Assembly: GCA_051881435.1 (NCBI GenBank)
Contig: JBJEPW010000002.1
Span: 4,918-68,917, forward strand
Length of the DNA: 64,000 bases
Origin: Fimenecus sp051881435
GTDB taxonomy: Bacteria > Bacillota > Clostridia > Oscillospirales > Acutalibacteraceae
Direction: 5' to 3'
Positions within the stretch are counted from its first letter, which is position 1. The number at the start of each line of letters is the position of its first letter. The notes beneath the pieces were generated by a model. The model had not been told where the DNA came from and made no database searches. It saw nothing but the letters and a program-made list of their open reading frames with translations. Positions 1-9,088 of the stretch are shown in pieces. A program made the position numbers and the translations under genes.

Positions 1-1
1 T

Positions 2-3000
2 TTGATAAAGCAGGGCAAGGTAATGGTGGGTGCAGGAAAATACAACTGCACCATGGAATGTTTCGGTACGGAGGAAACCGCCCGCGCGGCGTATCACTCC
101 AAACGAATTGTGCCTGACCGCTTACATGCGCCCAGTTCCGACACTTTGCGTATGTTTGACAACCCTGCTGTTTCCAAAAGCTATGTGGATATTGCAAATT
201 CGGCAGGTATCAAATACGCCATTCATTCCATGAACCCTGACCGTTCACCGTATCACAAGGAAAAGTTATACGATATATTCTATATGACGGGATTTAATCC
301 CGAAAACAAACTGTTGATTTTCAACGGCAAAAGCTACGGTGAAAATTACGGCTTTTGCGGGAACTACGAAAATCCGAAAAAAGGAGACGCCAAAATGGCG
401 GCGAAAACTTTGCTCGGGTTAATTGAAAAATTAGAAGCAAAGACAGGCAGGACTGCCTACCCTTACGATAAATTTCCCCTGCCGCTGATTCCCTTTGGTG
501 ACAACAAGCCGCCCCTGGACACGCAGATTAAAATCGCCAACGAGGTGAACGGGAATTGGCAGGCGAAAGGCTACGCTTACCCGAAAATCATTGCCGCATT
601 CCCCGAACAGTTCTTTGCTGAATTGGAACAGGAATACAGCGCTCTTATCCCTGTGGAAACAGGAACGGAGGAAAATTGGTGGAATGACGGTTGGGGCACA
701 ACGGCGCACGAATCGGGCACAAATAAGCGCAACAGCAATCTGTTGCCCGTAGCGGAGACTGCCGCTTCGTTTGCATCGCTCAACTTCGGTGAAACATACC
801 CTTATGATGACCTGTTTGAAGCTTGGGAGCGTTGTTCTGTTTATAACGAGCACACATGGGGCTTTAACACCTACAAGGACTGTGACGAGTACCATCAGCA
901 ATTTGAGTGGAAGCGTTCAAACGCATTGGGAGCAAATGCGTTGGTCGAAAAAACGATGGACAGCGCTCTGCACACATTGGCAAAACACACGAAAACAGCA
1001 GGACAAAGCATTTTTGTTTATAACGCCCTCAACAAACAGAGAACGGATATTGTTTCTGTGGAATTGGGCGAGGATTTCCCTAAAACTTTCTGCATTTATA
1101 ATGGCGGAGAAAGTGTTGCATATGAGAAAAACGGCAACACCGTAACCTTTGTGGCAAAAGATATACCCGCCATGGGGTACAAGGTGTTTTCGGTTGTATC
1201 TGCCCCGGAAAAGCCTGTATTTAAAGGCAAAACCACCTGTGACGGGCTTTGCGCAGAGTCGCCGTTTTACCGTCTGACGCTAAACCGTGACGGCACGGTT
1301 CAAAGTATTCTTGACAAGGAAAACGGCAACCGTGAAATTGTGGATGGTTATGCCGAGGTGAAATGGAATCAATATCAGTATTATGATGATTTCGGTATCC
1401 CTTTCAGCAATATGGGTGCGAAATTCACGGACAAAAAATGGAAATTGTATCGACCGAAAGAAGAAAACACCACCATACAGATGGTACCGACGGCATACGG
1501 CATGAAAATTGTGGTGCTGACCGGTACTTTCCGTGCAGGCAGTATTTTACAGACGATTACGCTGTATGACGACATTGCGCGTATAGATATTGACAACAAG
1601 GTACTGAAATCTCCCCTGCCGAAACTGCAACACAAGGAGGAAGCATTTTACACCTTCCCCTTTAAGGCGGACAAGGGATATGAAATCCGCTGTGATCTGC
1701 CTGTTGGTAATACCGCCGAGGGTGAGCAGGTATTCGGCACTTCCACCGATTGGTACACGGTCAACAAATGGGTAAATGTTTACGATAAAAAAGATAATTA
1801 CCGTATGACTTTGGCGCTCAAAACCGCGTCGCTTGTGCAGTTCGGTGAACGGCGCACGGGCAACTGGTCTTTTGATTACAAATCCGAACAGCCCTGTATT
1901 TACAGCTATGTTTTCAACAATATGTGGCAGACGAATTTCCAGGGCGACCAACCAGGTACGGCTGAATTTTCCTATTCTGTTTCCACGGAAAAAGGTAACT
2001 CCATTGAACACATCAATCAGTTTGCGTTATGTATTGCCGAACCCTTACAGGCTGTGGCAGTTCAAAATACAGGCGAAAGTGATAAATACGCTACGGAAAC
2101 GGCGACATTTATGACTTTGAGCCACGAAAATGTGATGGTTACCACTCTAAAAGCAGCAGAGCCCAACGGTGACGGTTTAATTGTCCGTTTCCACGAATTC
2201 GGCGGCAAAAGTGCCGATAATGTGACGGCAACCTTTGCAAAAGAAATTGTATCTTACACCGAGACCGATATTGTGGAAAACGACATGGGCACGGAAACGA
2301 AAGATGCTGTTTTAAGATTTTCACTGAAACCGTATGAAATGAAAACCTTCCGTATTAAAACAGCGCAGACCTTGCCGTCGGTTACAGGTGTAAAAGCGGT
2401 TTTCAGCACAACCGCCCTACCGCGTGCGAAACATTATCAAAAAGCACGCGTAACGGAACTTTTGGACAAGAAAGATACATTTCAGGGCGTTGCAGTTTCG
2501 TGGGAAGCGCTTGCAGGGGCATTATATTATGAAGTTTTCCGCACAAAGCAAGGCGGCGAACCGCTCTTTTTGGGTGCGACAAAGAACACCGCATGGTTTG
2601 ACACGCAGGTGACAAGTGAAATCTGTGAAAAATATCAGTACGCCGTGCGCGCGGTGGGCTGTGGGCAAAAAGGTGAATTTTCCGCTGCTGTTTCCCCTGT
2701 TTGCGGTGAAACACAAGAGGGTTGTATTTTTGAAGCGCCCATTCTCCACGGTGTGCCGCGGGAGAAAAACCGCATAGATTTATATTGGACGCCTGTTCAA
2801 AGCATATTCCCTGTAAGCCATTACGAAATCTACCGCAACGGCAAACTGATTGGGAAAACTACGGACTCATACATCACCTCTTACCGTGATTACGGTGCGC
2901 GGTTCGGTGAGGAATATGAGTATCGGGTATGCGCCGTTGATACAAGCGGTACACGCTCAGAGAGTAACAAATTAACGCTGAACCTTAAAGACGAGTTTTT

Positions 3001-3055
3001 AGAAAAACAGGACTCACCTTTGGCAACCACCAAAAAACGCCGTTGGCAGAAATAA
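2..3055 (+). CDS. GH38-like alpha-mannosidase, 5' truncated
   Basis: This is the C-terminal 1017 residues of a large glycoside hydrolase whose N-terminus, including the expected catalytic Asp region of GH38, lies outside the window. The central region carries the motif YNEHTWGF (about residues 282-289), typical of the GH38 alpha-mannosidase core. A long beta-rich part follows, as in the mannosidase C-terminal domains. Residues from about 840 onward look like two fibronectin type III-like modules (for example YYEVFRTKQGG and HYEIYRNGKLIGKT). No signal peptide can be judged. The family removes alpha-mannosyl units from glycans. The exact substrate is unknown and the catalytic nucleophile is not visible. 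The reading frame is open to the window edge, so position 2 is not a real start. Confidence 0.75.
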   Translation: MIKQGKVMVGAGKYNCTMECFGTEETARAAYHSKRIVPDRLHAPSSDTLRMFDNPAVSKSYVDIANSAGIKYAIHSMNPDRSPYHKEKLYDIFYMTGFNPENKLLIFNGKSYGENYGFCGNYENPKKGDAKMAAKTLLGLIEKLEAKTGRTAYPYDKFPLPLIPFGDNKPPLDTQIKIANEVNGNWQAKGYAYPKIIAAFPEQFFAELEQEYSALIPVETGTEENWWNDGWGTTAHESGTNKRNSNLLPVAETAASFASLNFGETYPYDDLFEAWERCSVYNEHTWGFNTYKDCDEYHQQFEWKRSNALGANALVEKTMDSALHTLAKHTKTAGQSIFVYNALNKQRTDIVSVELGEDFPKTFCIYNGGESVAYEKNGNTVTFVAKDIPAMGYKVFSVVSAPEKPVFKGKTTCDGLCAESPFYRLTLNRDGTVQSILDKENGNREIVDGYAEVKWNQYQYYDDFGIPFSNMGAKFTDKKWKLYRPKEENTTIQMVPTAYGMKIVVLTGTFRAGSILQTITLYDDIARIDIDNKVLKSPLPKLQHKEEAFYTFPFKADKGYEIRCDLPVGNTAEGEQVFGTSTDWYTVNKWVNVYDKKDNYRMTLALKTASLVQFGERRTGNWSFDYKSEQPCIYSYVFNNMWQTNFQGDQPGTAEFSYSVSTEKGNSIEHINQFALCIAEPLQAVAVQNTGESDKYATETATFMTLSHENVMVTTLKAAEPNGDGLIVRFHEFGGKSADNVTATFAKEIVSYTETDIVENDMGTETKDAVLRFSLKPYEMKTFRIKTAQTLPSVTGVKAVFSTTALPRAKHYQKARVTELLDKKDTFQGVAVSWEALAGALYYEVFRTKQGGEPLFLGATKNTAWFDTQVTSEICEKYQYAVRAVGCGQKGEFSAAVSPVCGETQEGCIFEAPILHGVPREKNRIDLYWTPVQSIFPVSHYEIYRNGKLIGKTTDSYITSYRDYGARFGEEYEYRVCAVDTSGTRSESNKLTLNLKDEFLEKQDSPLATTKKRRWQK

Positions 3056-3058
3056 TAT

Positions 3059-3103
3059 AAAACGCGCTCCGTCAGTTTCCCGACAGAGCGCGTTATTTTA
3101 CGG
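3059..3103. terminator. Terminator between convergent genes
   Basis: The hairpin has arms AACGCGCTC and GAGCGCGTT around a GTC/GAC inner stem. It is followed by ATTTTA on the plus strand and preceded by an A/T-rich stretch. It lies between the convergent glycosidase and dockerin genes and probably ends transcription in both directions. Confidence 0.75.
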
Positions 3104-3125
3104 TATTCTTAATGTTATATAACTT

Positions 3126-6100
3126 TTACAGTTCAATTATGCCGTTGATATAAAGGTCAAGATATATTACATCATAGGCATCAACTGCGCCGTCATGGTT
3201 TATATCACCGACAGCACGCTGTAAATCGGTAAGGCTGTCTCCGTTTGCAACCGCCGATTTATACACCAGGTAATCGGAAATATTTACAGAGCCGTCGCCG
3301 TCCGCATCGCCTTCGTCCAATGCGATAAAGGTCATATCGTGCTCATTGGCAAAGGTTTCGGCAACGGTACCTGTGTAGCCGTAAATCGTTGTTACAGGTG
3401 AATTTACAAACGCAAATTCGCTTATCTCAACAATATTATCCAAAAGTGTTACGGCAGTAAGTCCCGCACAGTTTGCAAATGCGTAATCACCTATCTTATA
3501 AACGGCGTTTCCGTTTACAACTCTGGGAACAACTGCATTCGAGGTATCAGAGATGCTGCATCCTGTTATCTCCGCACCTGTTTCGTCAGTATTATAATCA
3601 AATATGCAATCCCCGCATTTGGCGCATACGCAGTTAATATACACATGGTCGCAAAGCTTGGGAATTGGCTCAGTTTTCGTTGCGCCGCACTTTGTGCAGG
3701 TATAGGTCATCTCGCCCTCTGCCTCAATCGTTGGTGCTGTTGTTTCTGCGCCTTGATTCCATGTGTGATCCTCTGTTAAACTATCGCCGCAGGAACAGGT
3801 GCCGATATGCTGAACATCATCAATTTCTTTCCAGCCGTATGTGTGCGTGTGCGCTTCATCTGCCGGTTCAATATAGAGCGTCAGGCAGGTTTCTGCCACA
3901 TCCTTTTCAAAATAGGCATATACGATAACCTTGAAATAACCCGATTCCGTGGGTGTACCCGTAATCTCACCGGACTTGCCGTTAAACTCCAATCCTGCGG
4001 GCAAGGGACTGCTCTTGGTATCGACTTCCCAATATGCACCTTTTTGACTTGCCTCTAAAAAGGCGTAATATTCCTCGCCCACCTTGCCGTCGGGCAATTT
4101 TTGGGTGAGAATTTCAAACTGCTCACCCTCCAAAACGGTGACGGTAAAGGTTTCTGTGTCCGAGCCGTAGCCGTTGGTTGCCGTAACGGTTAAATTGACA
4201 GTGCCTGTCACATTGGAATAGAGCGTCAGGTATCCTGCATTTGTAATATAGAAATAGACATCATAGTCATTCAAATTTTCATCGGTGATTTCGACGCCGT
4301 TTACTTCAATTTTCGTCAATTCAAAAGTGATGTCCGCGGCGCCCTCCGCCAAAACTTGCACACTCTCGTAATAATATACGCCTGCCGTAATATCGTCGAT
4401 GGTTTCAGGGCCTGTAATCGTCGGCGCGCGCATATCCAAGCCGCAGTGCGCACAGTAACCGTCTGACCCTGCAATATGCTCGTCAACCGTTGCGTCATGC
4501 GTTACATTTGCGTAAGTGTAGCGTTTATCCTCTGTATGGTTGGTTTTGTTTATCCCCGCACAGCACCAATGGGTATTGCGGTAGATATTATCCGTTGTGC
4601 ACCCCAAAAGTTCAAAATTTAACCTGGGGTAAGTCTCTGCCGGGCGGGGGTCTTCCTCACTCGGGCCGGGGTCGGCAAGCCTTTGTACCATCCATCGGGA
4701 ACTTGTCGAATATACTTGATTCAATTTATAGCCGACTTCGCCGCTTGCAAAAGTCGATTGGGGAACGGAATAGCAAGCCGGCGCATCAGAGCCGTAATAT
4801 TCCCTGAAAAGCTCTGCCGGGCAAACATCAGCATCGTTATAACCGTTCGTAACATCTTCGCTTGTCACGCCTGAACCCGCAACCAGCGCAAATGCGCCGC
4901 TGTAACTGTTAGAACGGTAAGACGAATCGGAAGCAGGATAAGTATCCGTCAAGCGGACAGACCCGGCATTAAAACAACCCCTGAGTTCACCGCCGACAGT
5001 TTCCCCGATAACACCCGCCGCAAAAGCCGTGCCGGTAACTGCGCCGTAATTTGCACATAACTCTACAATCGTATTAATCACAGCATAGTCCACAACACCT
5101 GCGGCGTGCATACCTTCCACTTTGCCGTAATTCGCGCAATAACGCACTGAGTCCCCGGTGCACTGCGTAGTATTTGTTGTTCTTGACAAAATGCCTGCGG
5201 CATACCCGCCTTCCGCATAAACATTTCCGAAATTGAAGGAACTCGTAATCCCCGAAGTGCCGCTCGTAGAATTGCTCGCGCCGCCTGCAATACCTCCGAC
5301 AAAGGGGCGGTGATAGGTTGGCTGGTCTTGGGAATAGGTAGTCTTCAAAGCGCCGATAACAGTGCCGTAATTTATGCAATTTGATATGTCATGATTTCGC
5401 AATTTACCCACAATACCGCCAACGCCTGCGGGTTCATAAGTTGTTCCCGCGCCGAAGCCTACAACCGTTGCATGGTTTTCGACAACATACATCAGTCCGC
5501 TTGACACACCTGCAACACCGCCGGCAGTACCCTGGTTCGAAACAACACATGAATTTGCACCGATTTTTAAGTGACTGACCGAACCGCCGTTGCCGATATA
5601 TCCGAAAAATCCGGGTGCGCCGTATATGTAACCGGGAAATTGTGAAAAATCGATTTGTGCAGCCTGTTCCGCAATGTTCACATACACGCCGTCAATCGTG
5701 TGCCCGTTACCGTTAAAGTTCGCGTTCATATTGTAAATCGGAATCCAGGCATTCAGTTCGATAACATCGCTTCCGTCAAGCCACACGCCGTTTTCTGTAC
5801 CGTTTAACCCGGTACCGAGAAACGCCTCCAACTGTTGACCGTCCTCTGACATTTTTCGGACGGCAATACAACCGCTTTCCTCCTGATATTCAAAGGTGAC
5901 ACCGGGATTAAAGTTGATATCCGCCGTCAAAATCGCCTTAAAGTCGTCCGAAGACGGCGACTGTGTCGCATTGATTGTATTCGCATACCAATACAGCTCA
6001 TTTGTTGTGCCGATTTGGTAAACATCGCTCACCTTTTCCGGTTCAACAGGCGTGGTGAGGTCTGTAACACTGCTCGTTGTATCCTCACCCGTTGCAAAAA

Positions 6101-6176
6101 CCGACAATGGCAGGATAGTAAGCGCCATAACAATCGACAGCAAAATGCTGATTGCCTTGCGGCTTGTAGTTCTCAT
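3126..6176 (-). CDS. Secreted multidomain protein with C-terminal dockerin
   Basis: The protein has 1016 residues. It starts with a signal peptide (MRTTSRKAISILLSIVMALT, then a cut near FATG). The N-terminal half has GLUG-like repeats (GGVAGVSS, GGIVGKL, GGIAGGAS, AAGVIGE), common in surface adhesins. Next come an Ig-like segment of the He_PIG type (LPAGLEFNGKSGEITGTP) and Cys-containing stretches (CSCGDSLTEDHTW, CTKCGAT). A BspA-like leucine-rich segment (IGDYAFANCAGLTAVTL) precedes the C-terminal dockerin I domain (about 957-1016), with calcium-binding loops DADGDGSVNISDY and DINHDGAVDAYD. Dockerins bind cohesins, so the protein may dock to a cell-surface scaffold or complex. No cohesin or catalytic domain is seen here. 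The ATG follows the Shine-Dalgarno AAGGAGG. Confidence 0.8.
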   Translation of the reverse strand: MRTTSRKAISILLSIVMALTILPLSVFATGEDTTSSVTDLTTPVEPEKVSDVYQIGTTNELYWYANTINATQSPSSDDFKAILTADINFNPGVTFEYQEESGCIAVRKMSEDGQQLEAFLGTGLNGTENGVWLDGSDVIELNAWIPIYNMNANFNGNGHTIDGVYVNIAEQAAQIDFSQFPGYIYGAPGFFGYIGNGGSVSHLKIGANSCVVSNQGTAGGVAGVSSGLMYVVENHATVVGFGAGTTYEPAGVGGIVGKLRNHDISNCINYGTVIGALKTTYSQDQPTYHRPFVGGIAGGASNSTSGTSGITSSFNFGNVYAEGGYAAGILSRTTNTTQCTGDSVRYCANYGKVEGMHAAGVVDYAVINTIVELCANYGAVTGTAFAAGVIGETVGGELRGCFNAGSVRLTDTYPASDSSYRSNSYSGAFALVAGSGVTSEDVTNGYNDADVCPAELFREYYGSDAPACYSVPQSTFASGEVGYKLNQVYSTSSRWMVQRLADPGPSEEDPRPAETYPRLNFELLGCTTDNIYRNTHWCCAGINKTNHTEDKRYTYANVTHDATVDEHIAGSDGYCAHCGLDMRAPTITGPETIDDITAGVYYYESVQVLAEGAADITFELTKIEVNGVEITDENLNDYDVYFYITNAGYLTLYSNVTGTVNLTVTATNGYGSDTETFTVTVLEGEQFEILTQKLPDGKVGEEYYAFLEASQKGAYWEVDTKSSPLPAGLEFNGKSGEITGTPTESGYFKVIVYAYFEKDVAETCLTLYIEPADEAHTHTYGWKEIDDVQHIGTCSCGDSLTEDHTWNQGAETTAPTIEAEGEMTYTCTKCGATKTEPIPKLCDHVYINCVCAKCGDCIFDYNTDETGAEITGCSISDTSNAVVPRVVNGNAVYKIGDYAFANCAGLTAVTLLDNIVEISEFAFVNSPVTTIYGYTGTVAETFANEHDMTFIALDEGDADGDGSVNISDYLVYKSAVANGDSLTDLQRAVGDINHDGAVDAYDVIYLDLYINGIIEL

Positions 6177-6215
6177 ATATATTCCTCCTTAAAGATTACA
6201 ATTCTGCTTATAATC

Positions 6216-6244
6216 AGTATATATATGCTTCGTTTTCGCCGCAA
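6216..6244 (-). promoter_or_regulatory. Promoter of the dockerin gene
   Basis: On the minus strand a -35 TTGCGG (6239-6244) and a -10 TATACT (6216-6221) are separated by 17 bp. They lie about 40 bp upstream of the start codon of the dockerin protein. Confidence 0.5.
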
Positions 6245-6253
6245 CATACCGTA

Positions 6254-6294
6254 GGGGTGATATTTGAAAAAGCAGGGGTGATTTTTGGGGTGAT
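6254..6294 (+). repeat. Three direct repeats GGGGTGAT
   Basis: GGGGTGAT occurs at 6254-6261, 6275-6282 and 6287-6294, just upstream of the dockerin gene promoter. The 21 and 12 bp steps are close to two turns and one turn of DNA. This could be an operator, possibly for the LuxR-type regulator encoded next door. That link is inference. Confidence 0.4.
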
Positions 6295-6367
6295 AAGGCG
6301 ATTTCGGCAAAAAAATTCTCCCTTCGGAGAGGGAGAAAACATAAATACTTTTGTTTTACATTAAAAA

Positions 6368-6463
6368 CGGCGGGGGCAAGCATTACTCACCTGCCGGCTC
6401 GGACAGCGCTTCTGCTCATTTTATTCGCAGAGGTGTCCACCGGACACCCGCGCCCCGCCCTAC
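6368..6463. repeat. Intergenic repeat, long form (copy 1)
   Basis: This 96-bp repeat has ends CGGCGGGGGCAAG and CGCCCCGCCCTAC around a G/C-rich interior with the palindrome GTGTCCACCGGACAC. A copy differing at only a few positions lies at 38142-38238. The ends match the short CTAC-flanked hairpins seen elsewhere in the window, so this looks like a short hairpin with a nested insert. Confidence 0.7.
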
Positions 6464-6504
6464 CTCCCCTTTCAGGGGAGACGAGATATAATCGTCAGAG
6501 GAGG
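6464..6504. repeat. Two-hairpin repeat arm (solo)
   Basis: Hairpin 1 is CTCCCCT/AGGGGAG with a 3-nt loop. Hairpin 2 is ACGA/TCGT. A tail CAGAGGAGG follows. This order (G/C hairpin, variable hairpin, GAGG-rich tail) matches the arms of the DUF559 element at 33011-33456. Confidence 0.5.
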
Positions 6505-6522
6505 AATAAACTGGTTTTTGTT

Positions 6523-7440
6523 TTATTCTTTATGCGCCATATCAAACAGCTCTGCCCTGCTTGAAACGCCCAACTTTTCAAAAATGTGCGCCGTGTGGGT
6601 TTTTACAGTATTTTCGGAAATGCACATCTTTTCGGCAATGGTTTTTCTCTTTTCGTTTTCCAATATGTAACCGAGCACCTCGCGCTCCCGTTCGGTTAAA
6701 GGCTCCCGGAGATTTGCATTTTGCAAAAATTCTTCAAGGAGAGAGAGTTTTTTAGTTGCTTCGGGCGATTGCATATTTTTTTGCTCATAATCTTCAACAA
6801 TGCCGTACAGCAAAAGCAACAAGCCCTCGGTCATCATGTAGGAAACCGACAAAAACTCAAAATGAACATGAATACATTTTTCCGCAACCCAAATTGCGAT
6901 ATTGCCGAGCACAACAACCAAGAGAAACACAGGGTATTTGAGAGAAACCGCCGTTTTTTTCACAATGGAATAAAGAATTACGCAAATCATACCCACAAAA
7001 TATAAGGCGACATACAAAGCATATATAAAATGCAAAGGGCCGTAAACTTTTACAAGGGTGGTTATACCGTTTACGGTTTCCAATTCCGCGCTTTTGTAAT
7101 ATATGGGGAGTATCCCTGGTGTAACGGCAATAAGCAGTACCGCAATTCCTATGCAAACAAAAACCGCCGCCGATTTTTTGGATATTTTTATTCCGCAAAG
7201 GGAAAATATCATCATCAGCATTAAAAAAGGCAAAAATACACTGCCTAAGTATGCAATATCGTTGGAAACGATTGCAAAAGGCAAGGTTTTGGAAACAGAG
7301 AGCAAAAAATACCCTGTATTGCACACGGCAACCGAAACGAACAAAAGCGAAAGATAAATATTCTTTTTCCGTACAACAAAAAGGCAGACGAATGCCAATA
7401 ATACTGAAATTAACGCCACAATGCCGTAAAACAGTTTCAT
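6523..7440 (-). CDS. Membrane-anchored LuxR-type transcriptional regulator
   Basis: The protein has 305 residues. The first 215 or so form about seven hydrophobic segments (for example LIAVTPGILPIYY and FLLVVVLGNIAIWVAE), like the 7TM sensor regions of some histidine kinases. After a short linker comes a LuxR-type DNA-binding domain (about 240-305) with LTEREREVLGYILEN and ISENTVKTHTAHIFEKLGV. There is no kinase or receiver domain, so signal and DNA binding are in one polypeptide. An ATG at 7440 is chosen over the GTG just before it, because it sits 7 nt from AGGAGG. The signal and target genes are unknown. The dockerin gene lies downstream on the same strand, about 350 bp away, with its own promoter. 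Confidence 0.8.
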   Translation of the reverse strand: MKLFYGIVALISVLLAFVCLFVVRKKNIYLSLLFVSVAVCNTGYFLLSVSKTLPFAIVSNDIAYLGSVFLPFLMLMMIFSLCGIKISKKSAAVFVCIGIAVLLIAVTPGILPIYYKSAELETVNGITTLVKVYGPLHFIYALYVALYFVGMICVILYSIVKKTAVSLKYPVFLLVVVLGNIAIWVAEKCIHVHFEFLSVSYMMTEGLLLLLYGIVEDYEQKNMQSPEATKKLSLLEEFLQNANLREPLTEREREVLGYILENEKRKTIAEKMCISENTVKTHTAHIFEKLGVSSRAELFDMAHKE

Positions 7441-7506
7441 CACTCGTCCTCCTTTTTTTCTTCATTATACACAACATTTCGGATTTATGCAATACAAAAA
7501 GACGGC

Positions 7507-8721
7507 TCACTGCCTGTAATCGCTTAAAAAGTCGGAAAGCTTATTCATAGCCTCGCTTAACACTCTCACATTGGGCAGATATACTATTCTTGCGTGGTCG
7601 GGCCGGGGATAATGGAAGCCGCCGCCGTGAACGAGAAGCACTTTTTTCTCTTTTAAGAAGTCAAGGACAAGCTTTTCATCGTCCTGCAAATTGAATTTTT
7701 TACGGTCAAACTTCGGGAAAATGTAAAATGCCGCTTTGGGTTTAACGGCGGTTACACCGTCAATGCTGTTGAGAGCATTATAAATCAACTCTCTCTGCTC
7801 ATAAATTCTGCCGCCGGGGAGGAGCAATTCATCAACGCTCTGCGTGCCGCCGAGAGCTGTTTGAACAATGCTTTGAGCCGGCACATTTGAGCAAAGGCGC
7901 ATTGACGACAGCAGATTGAGCCCCTCAATATAGCCTTTAATCCTCTTTTTATCGCCGCTTATTACCATCCATCCCACGCGGAAACCTGCGACTCTGTGGG
8001 ATTTTGAAAGTCCGTTAAAGCTGACGCAGGGCACATCGGGAGCGAGGGACGCCAAAGCGGTATGGGTTAAACCGTCCATAACAAGGCGGTCATAAATTTC
8101 ATCGGCAAAAAGAATAAGTCCGTTTGTTCTCGCTATATCAACTATTTCCTTTAAAACCTCGTCGCTGTAAAGGGCGCCTGTGGGGTTATTGGGGTTAATT
8201 ATTACAATACCCTTTGTTTTATCGGTAATTTTACTTTTAATGTCCTCAATATCGGGGTTCCACTCGTTTTGCTCATCGCAAATATAATGGACCGCATTGC
8301 CCCCTGCAAGTGTTACCGCCGCCGTCCAAAGGGGATAATCGGGAGCGGGAACGAGAATTTCGTCGTCATTATCCAAAAGTCCCTGCATAGCCATTACTAT
8401 AAGCTCGCTTACACCGTTGCCCGTATAGATATCGTTTATATCAACGCCCTTTACGCCTTTGAGCTGGCAATATTGCATTATAGCTTTGCGTGCGAAAAAA
8501 AGCCCTTTTGAATCGGAATATCCCTCGCAGTTACTCAGATTATACATCATATCGTGTATAACCTCGTCGGGAGCTGTAAACCCAAAAGGCGCAGGGTTTC
8601 CGATATTCAGCTTCAAAATCTGCCTGCCCTCCGCCTCCATACGGTTTGCCTCGTCCATTACGGGGCCGCGTATATCATAGCATACATAATCCAACTTATG
8701 GCTTTTACTAAACTCTTTCAA
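7507..8721 (-). CDS. PLP-dependent aminotransferase, alanine aminotransferase-like
   Basis: A class I/II aminotransferase of about 404 residues, most like the AlaA/AlaT group that interconverts alanine and 2-oxoglutarate with pyruvate and glutamate. Visible features are LNIGNPAPFGF near the N-terminus, the substrate and cofactor loop INPNNPTGALYS, ADEIYDRLVMDG, and the PLP lysine in SFNGLSKSHRVAGFRVGW. Length and motifs fit an intact cytoplasmic enzyme. A TTG at 8721 lies 6 nt from AGGTG and gives MKEFSKSHKLDY. The GTG three codons upstream is part of the ribosome binding site. No pathway partner is adjacent, so the physiological amino acid is inferred only from the family. Confidence 0.85.
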   Translation of the reverse strand: MKEFSKSHKLDYVCYDIRGPVMDEANRMEAEGRQILKLNIGNPAPFGFTAPDEVIHDMMYNLSNCEGYSDSKGLFFARKAIMQYCQLKGVKGVDINDIYTGNGVSELIVMAMQGLLDNDDEILVPAPDYPLWTAAVTLAGGNAVHYICDEQNEWNPDIEDIKSKITDKTKGIVIINPNNPTGALYSDEVLKEIVDIARTNGLILFADEIYDRLVMDGLTHTALASLAPDVPCVSFNGLSKSHRVAGFRVGWMVISGDKKRIKGYIEGLNLLSSMRLCSNVPAQSIVQTALGGTQSVDELLLPGGRIYEQRELIYNALNSIDGVTAVKPKAAFYIFPKFDRKKFNLQDDEKLVLDFLKEKKVLLVHGGGFHYPRPDHARIVYLPNVRVLSEAMNKLSDFLSDYRQ

Positions 8722-8751
8722 ACAAATCACCTAAATATAAAAATTCCCTTA

Positions 8752-8791
8752 AAATATAAAAATACTCCCACCGATAACACGATGGGAGTAA
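8752..8791 (-). terminator. Terminator of the rplU-prp-rpmA operon
   Basis: The stem ACTCCCA/TGGGAGT (8763-8769 and 8783-8789) is followed on the minus strand by ATTTTTATATTTT. It lies 15 bp downstream of the rpmA stop codon. Confidence 0.85.
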
Positions 8792-8803
8792 AACAATTAA
8801 AGA

Positions 8804-9088
8804 TTACTGCTCAACAGCGTAAACGCTTACTTTCTTTCTGTCTTTGCCCATTCTCTCGAACTTAACCTTACCGTCGATAAGAGCAAAAAGAGTATCGTCA
8901 GAGCCGCGGCCTACATTGTTGCCGGGATGAATGTGAGTTCCGCGCTGTTTAACAATGATGTTACCTGCGAGAACTGCCTGACCGTCCGCCTTCTTAACGC
9001 CGAGTCTCTTTGACTCTGAATCACGGCCGTTCTTTGTTGAACCCATACCTTTTTTATGAGCAAATAACTGAATGTTTATTTTAAGCAT
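8804..9088 (-). CDS. rpmA: 50S ribosomal protein L27
   Basis: L27 sits near the peptidyl transferase centre. The protein has 94 residues and starts MLKINIQLFAHKKGMGSTKN. The first nine residues, ending in QLFA, form the Firmicutes-type extension that the Prp protease removes before L27 works in the ribosome. The true start is the ATG at 9088, inside the 3' end of prp. Its Shine-Dalgarno AGAGGTG lies within the prp coding sequence, so translation of the two is coupled. It is the last gene of rplU-prp-rpmA. Confidence 0.97.
   Translation of the reverse strand: MLKINIQLFAHKKGMGSTKNGRDSESKRLGVKKADGQAVLAGNIIVKQRGTHIHPGNNVGRGSDDTLFALIDGKVKFERMGKDRKKVSVYAVEQ

Noticed and set aside
6857..7510. A 217-codon minus-strand frame overlapping the LuxR-type gene
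   Set aside because: It is rich in Cys, Phe and Arg and has no domain. The overlapping LuxR frame has a clear DNA-binding domain and ribosome binding site.
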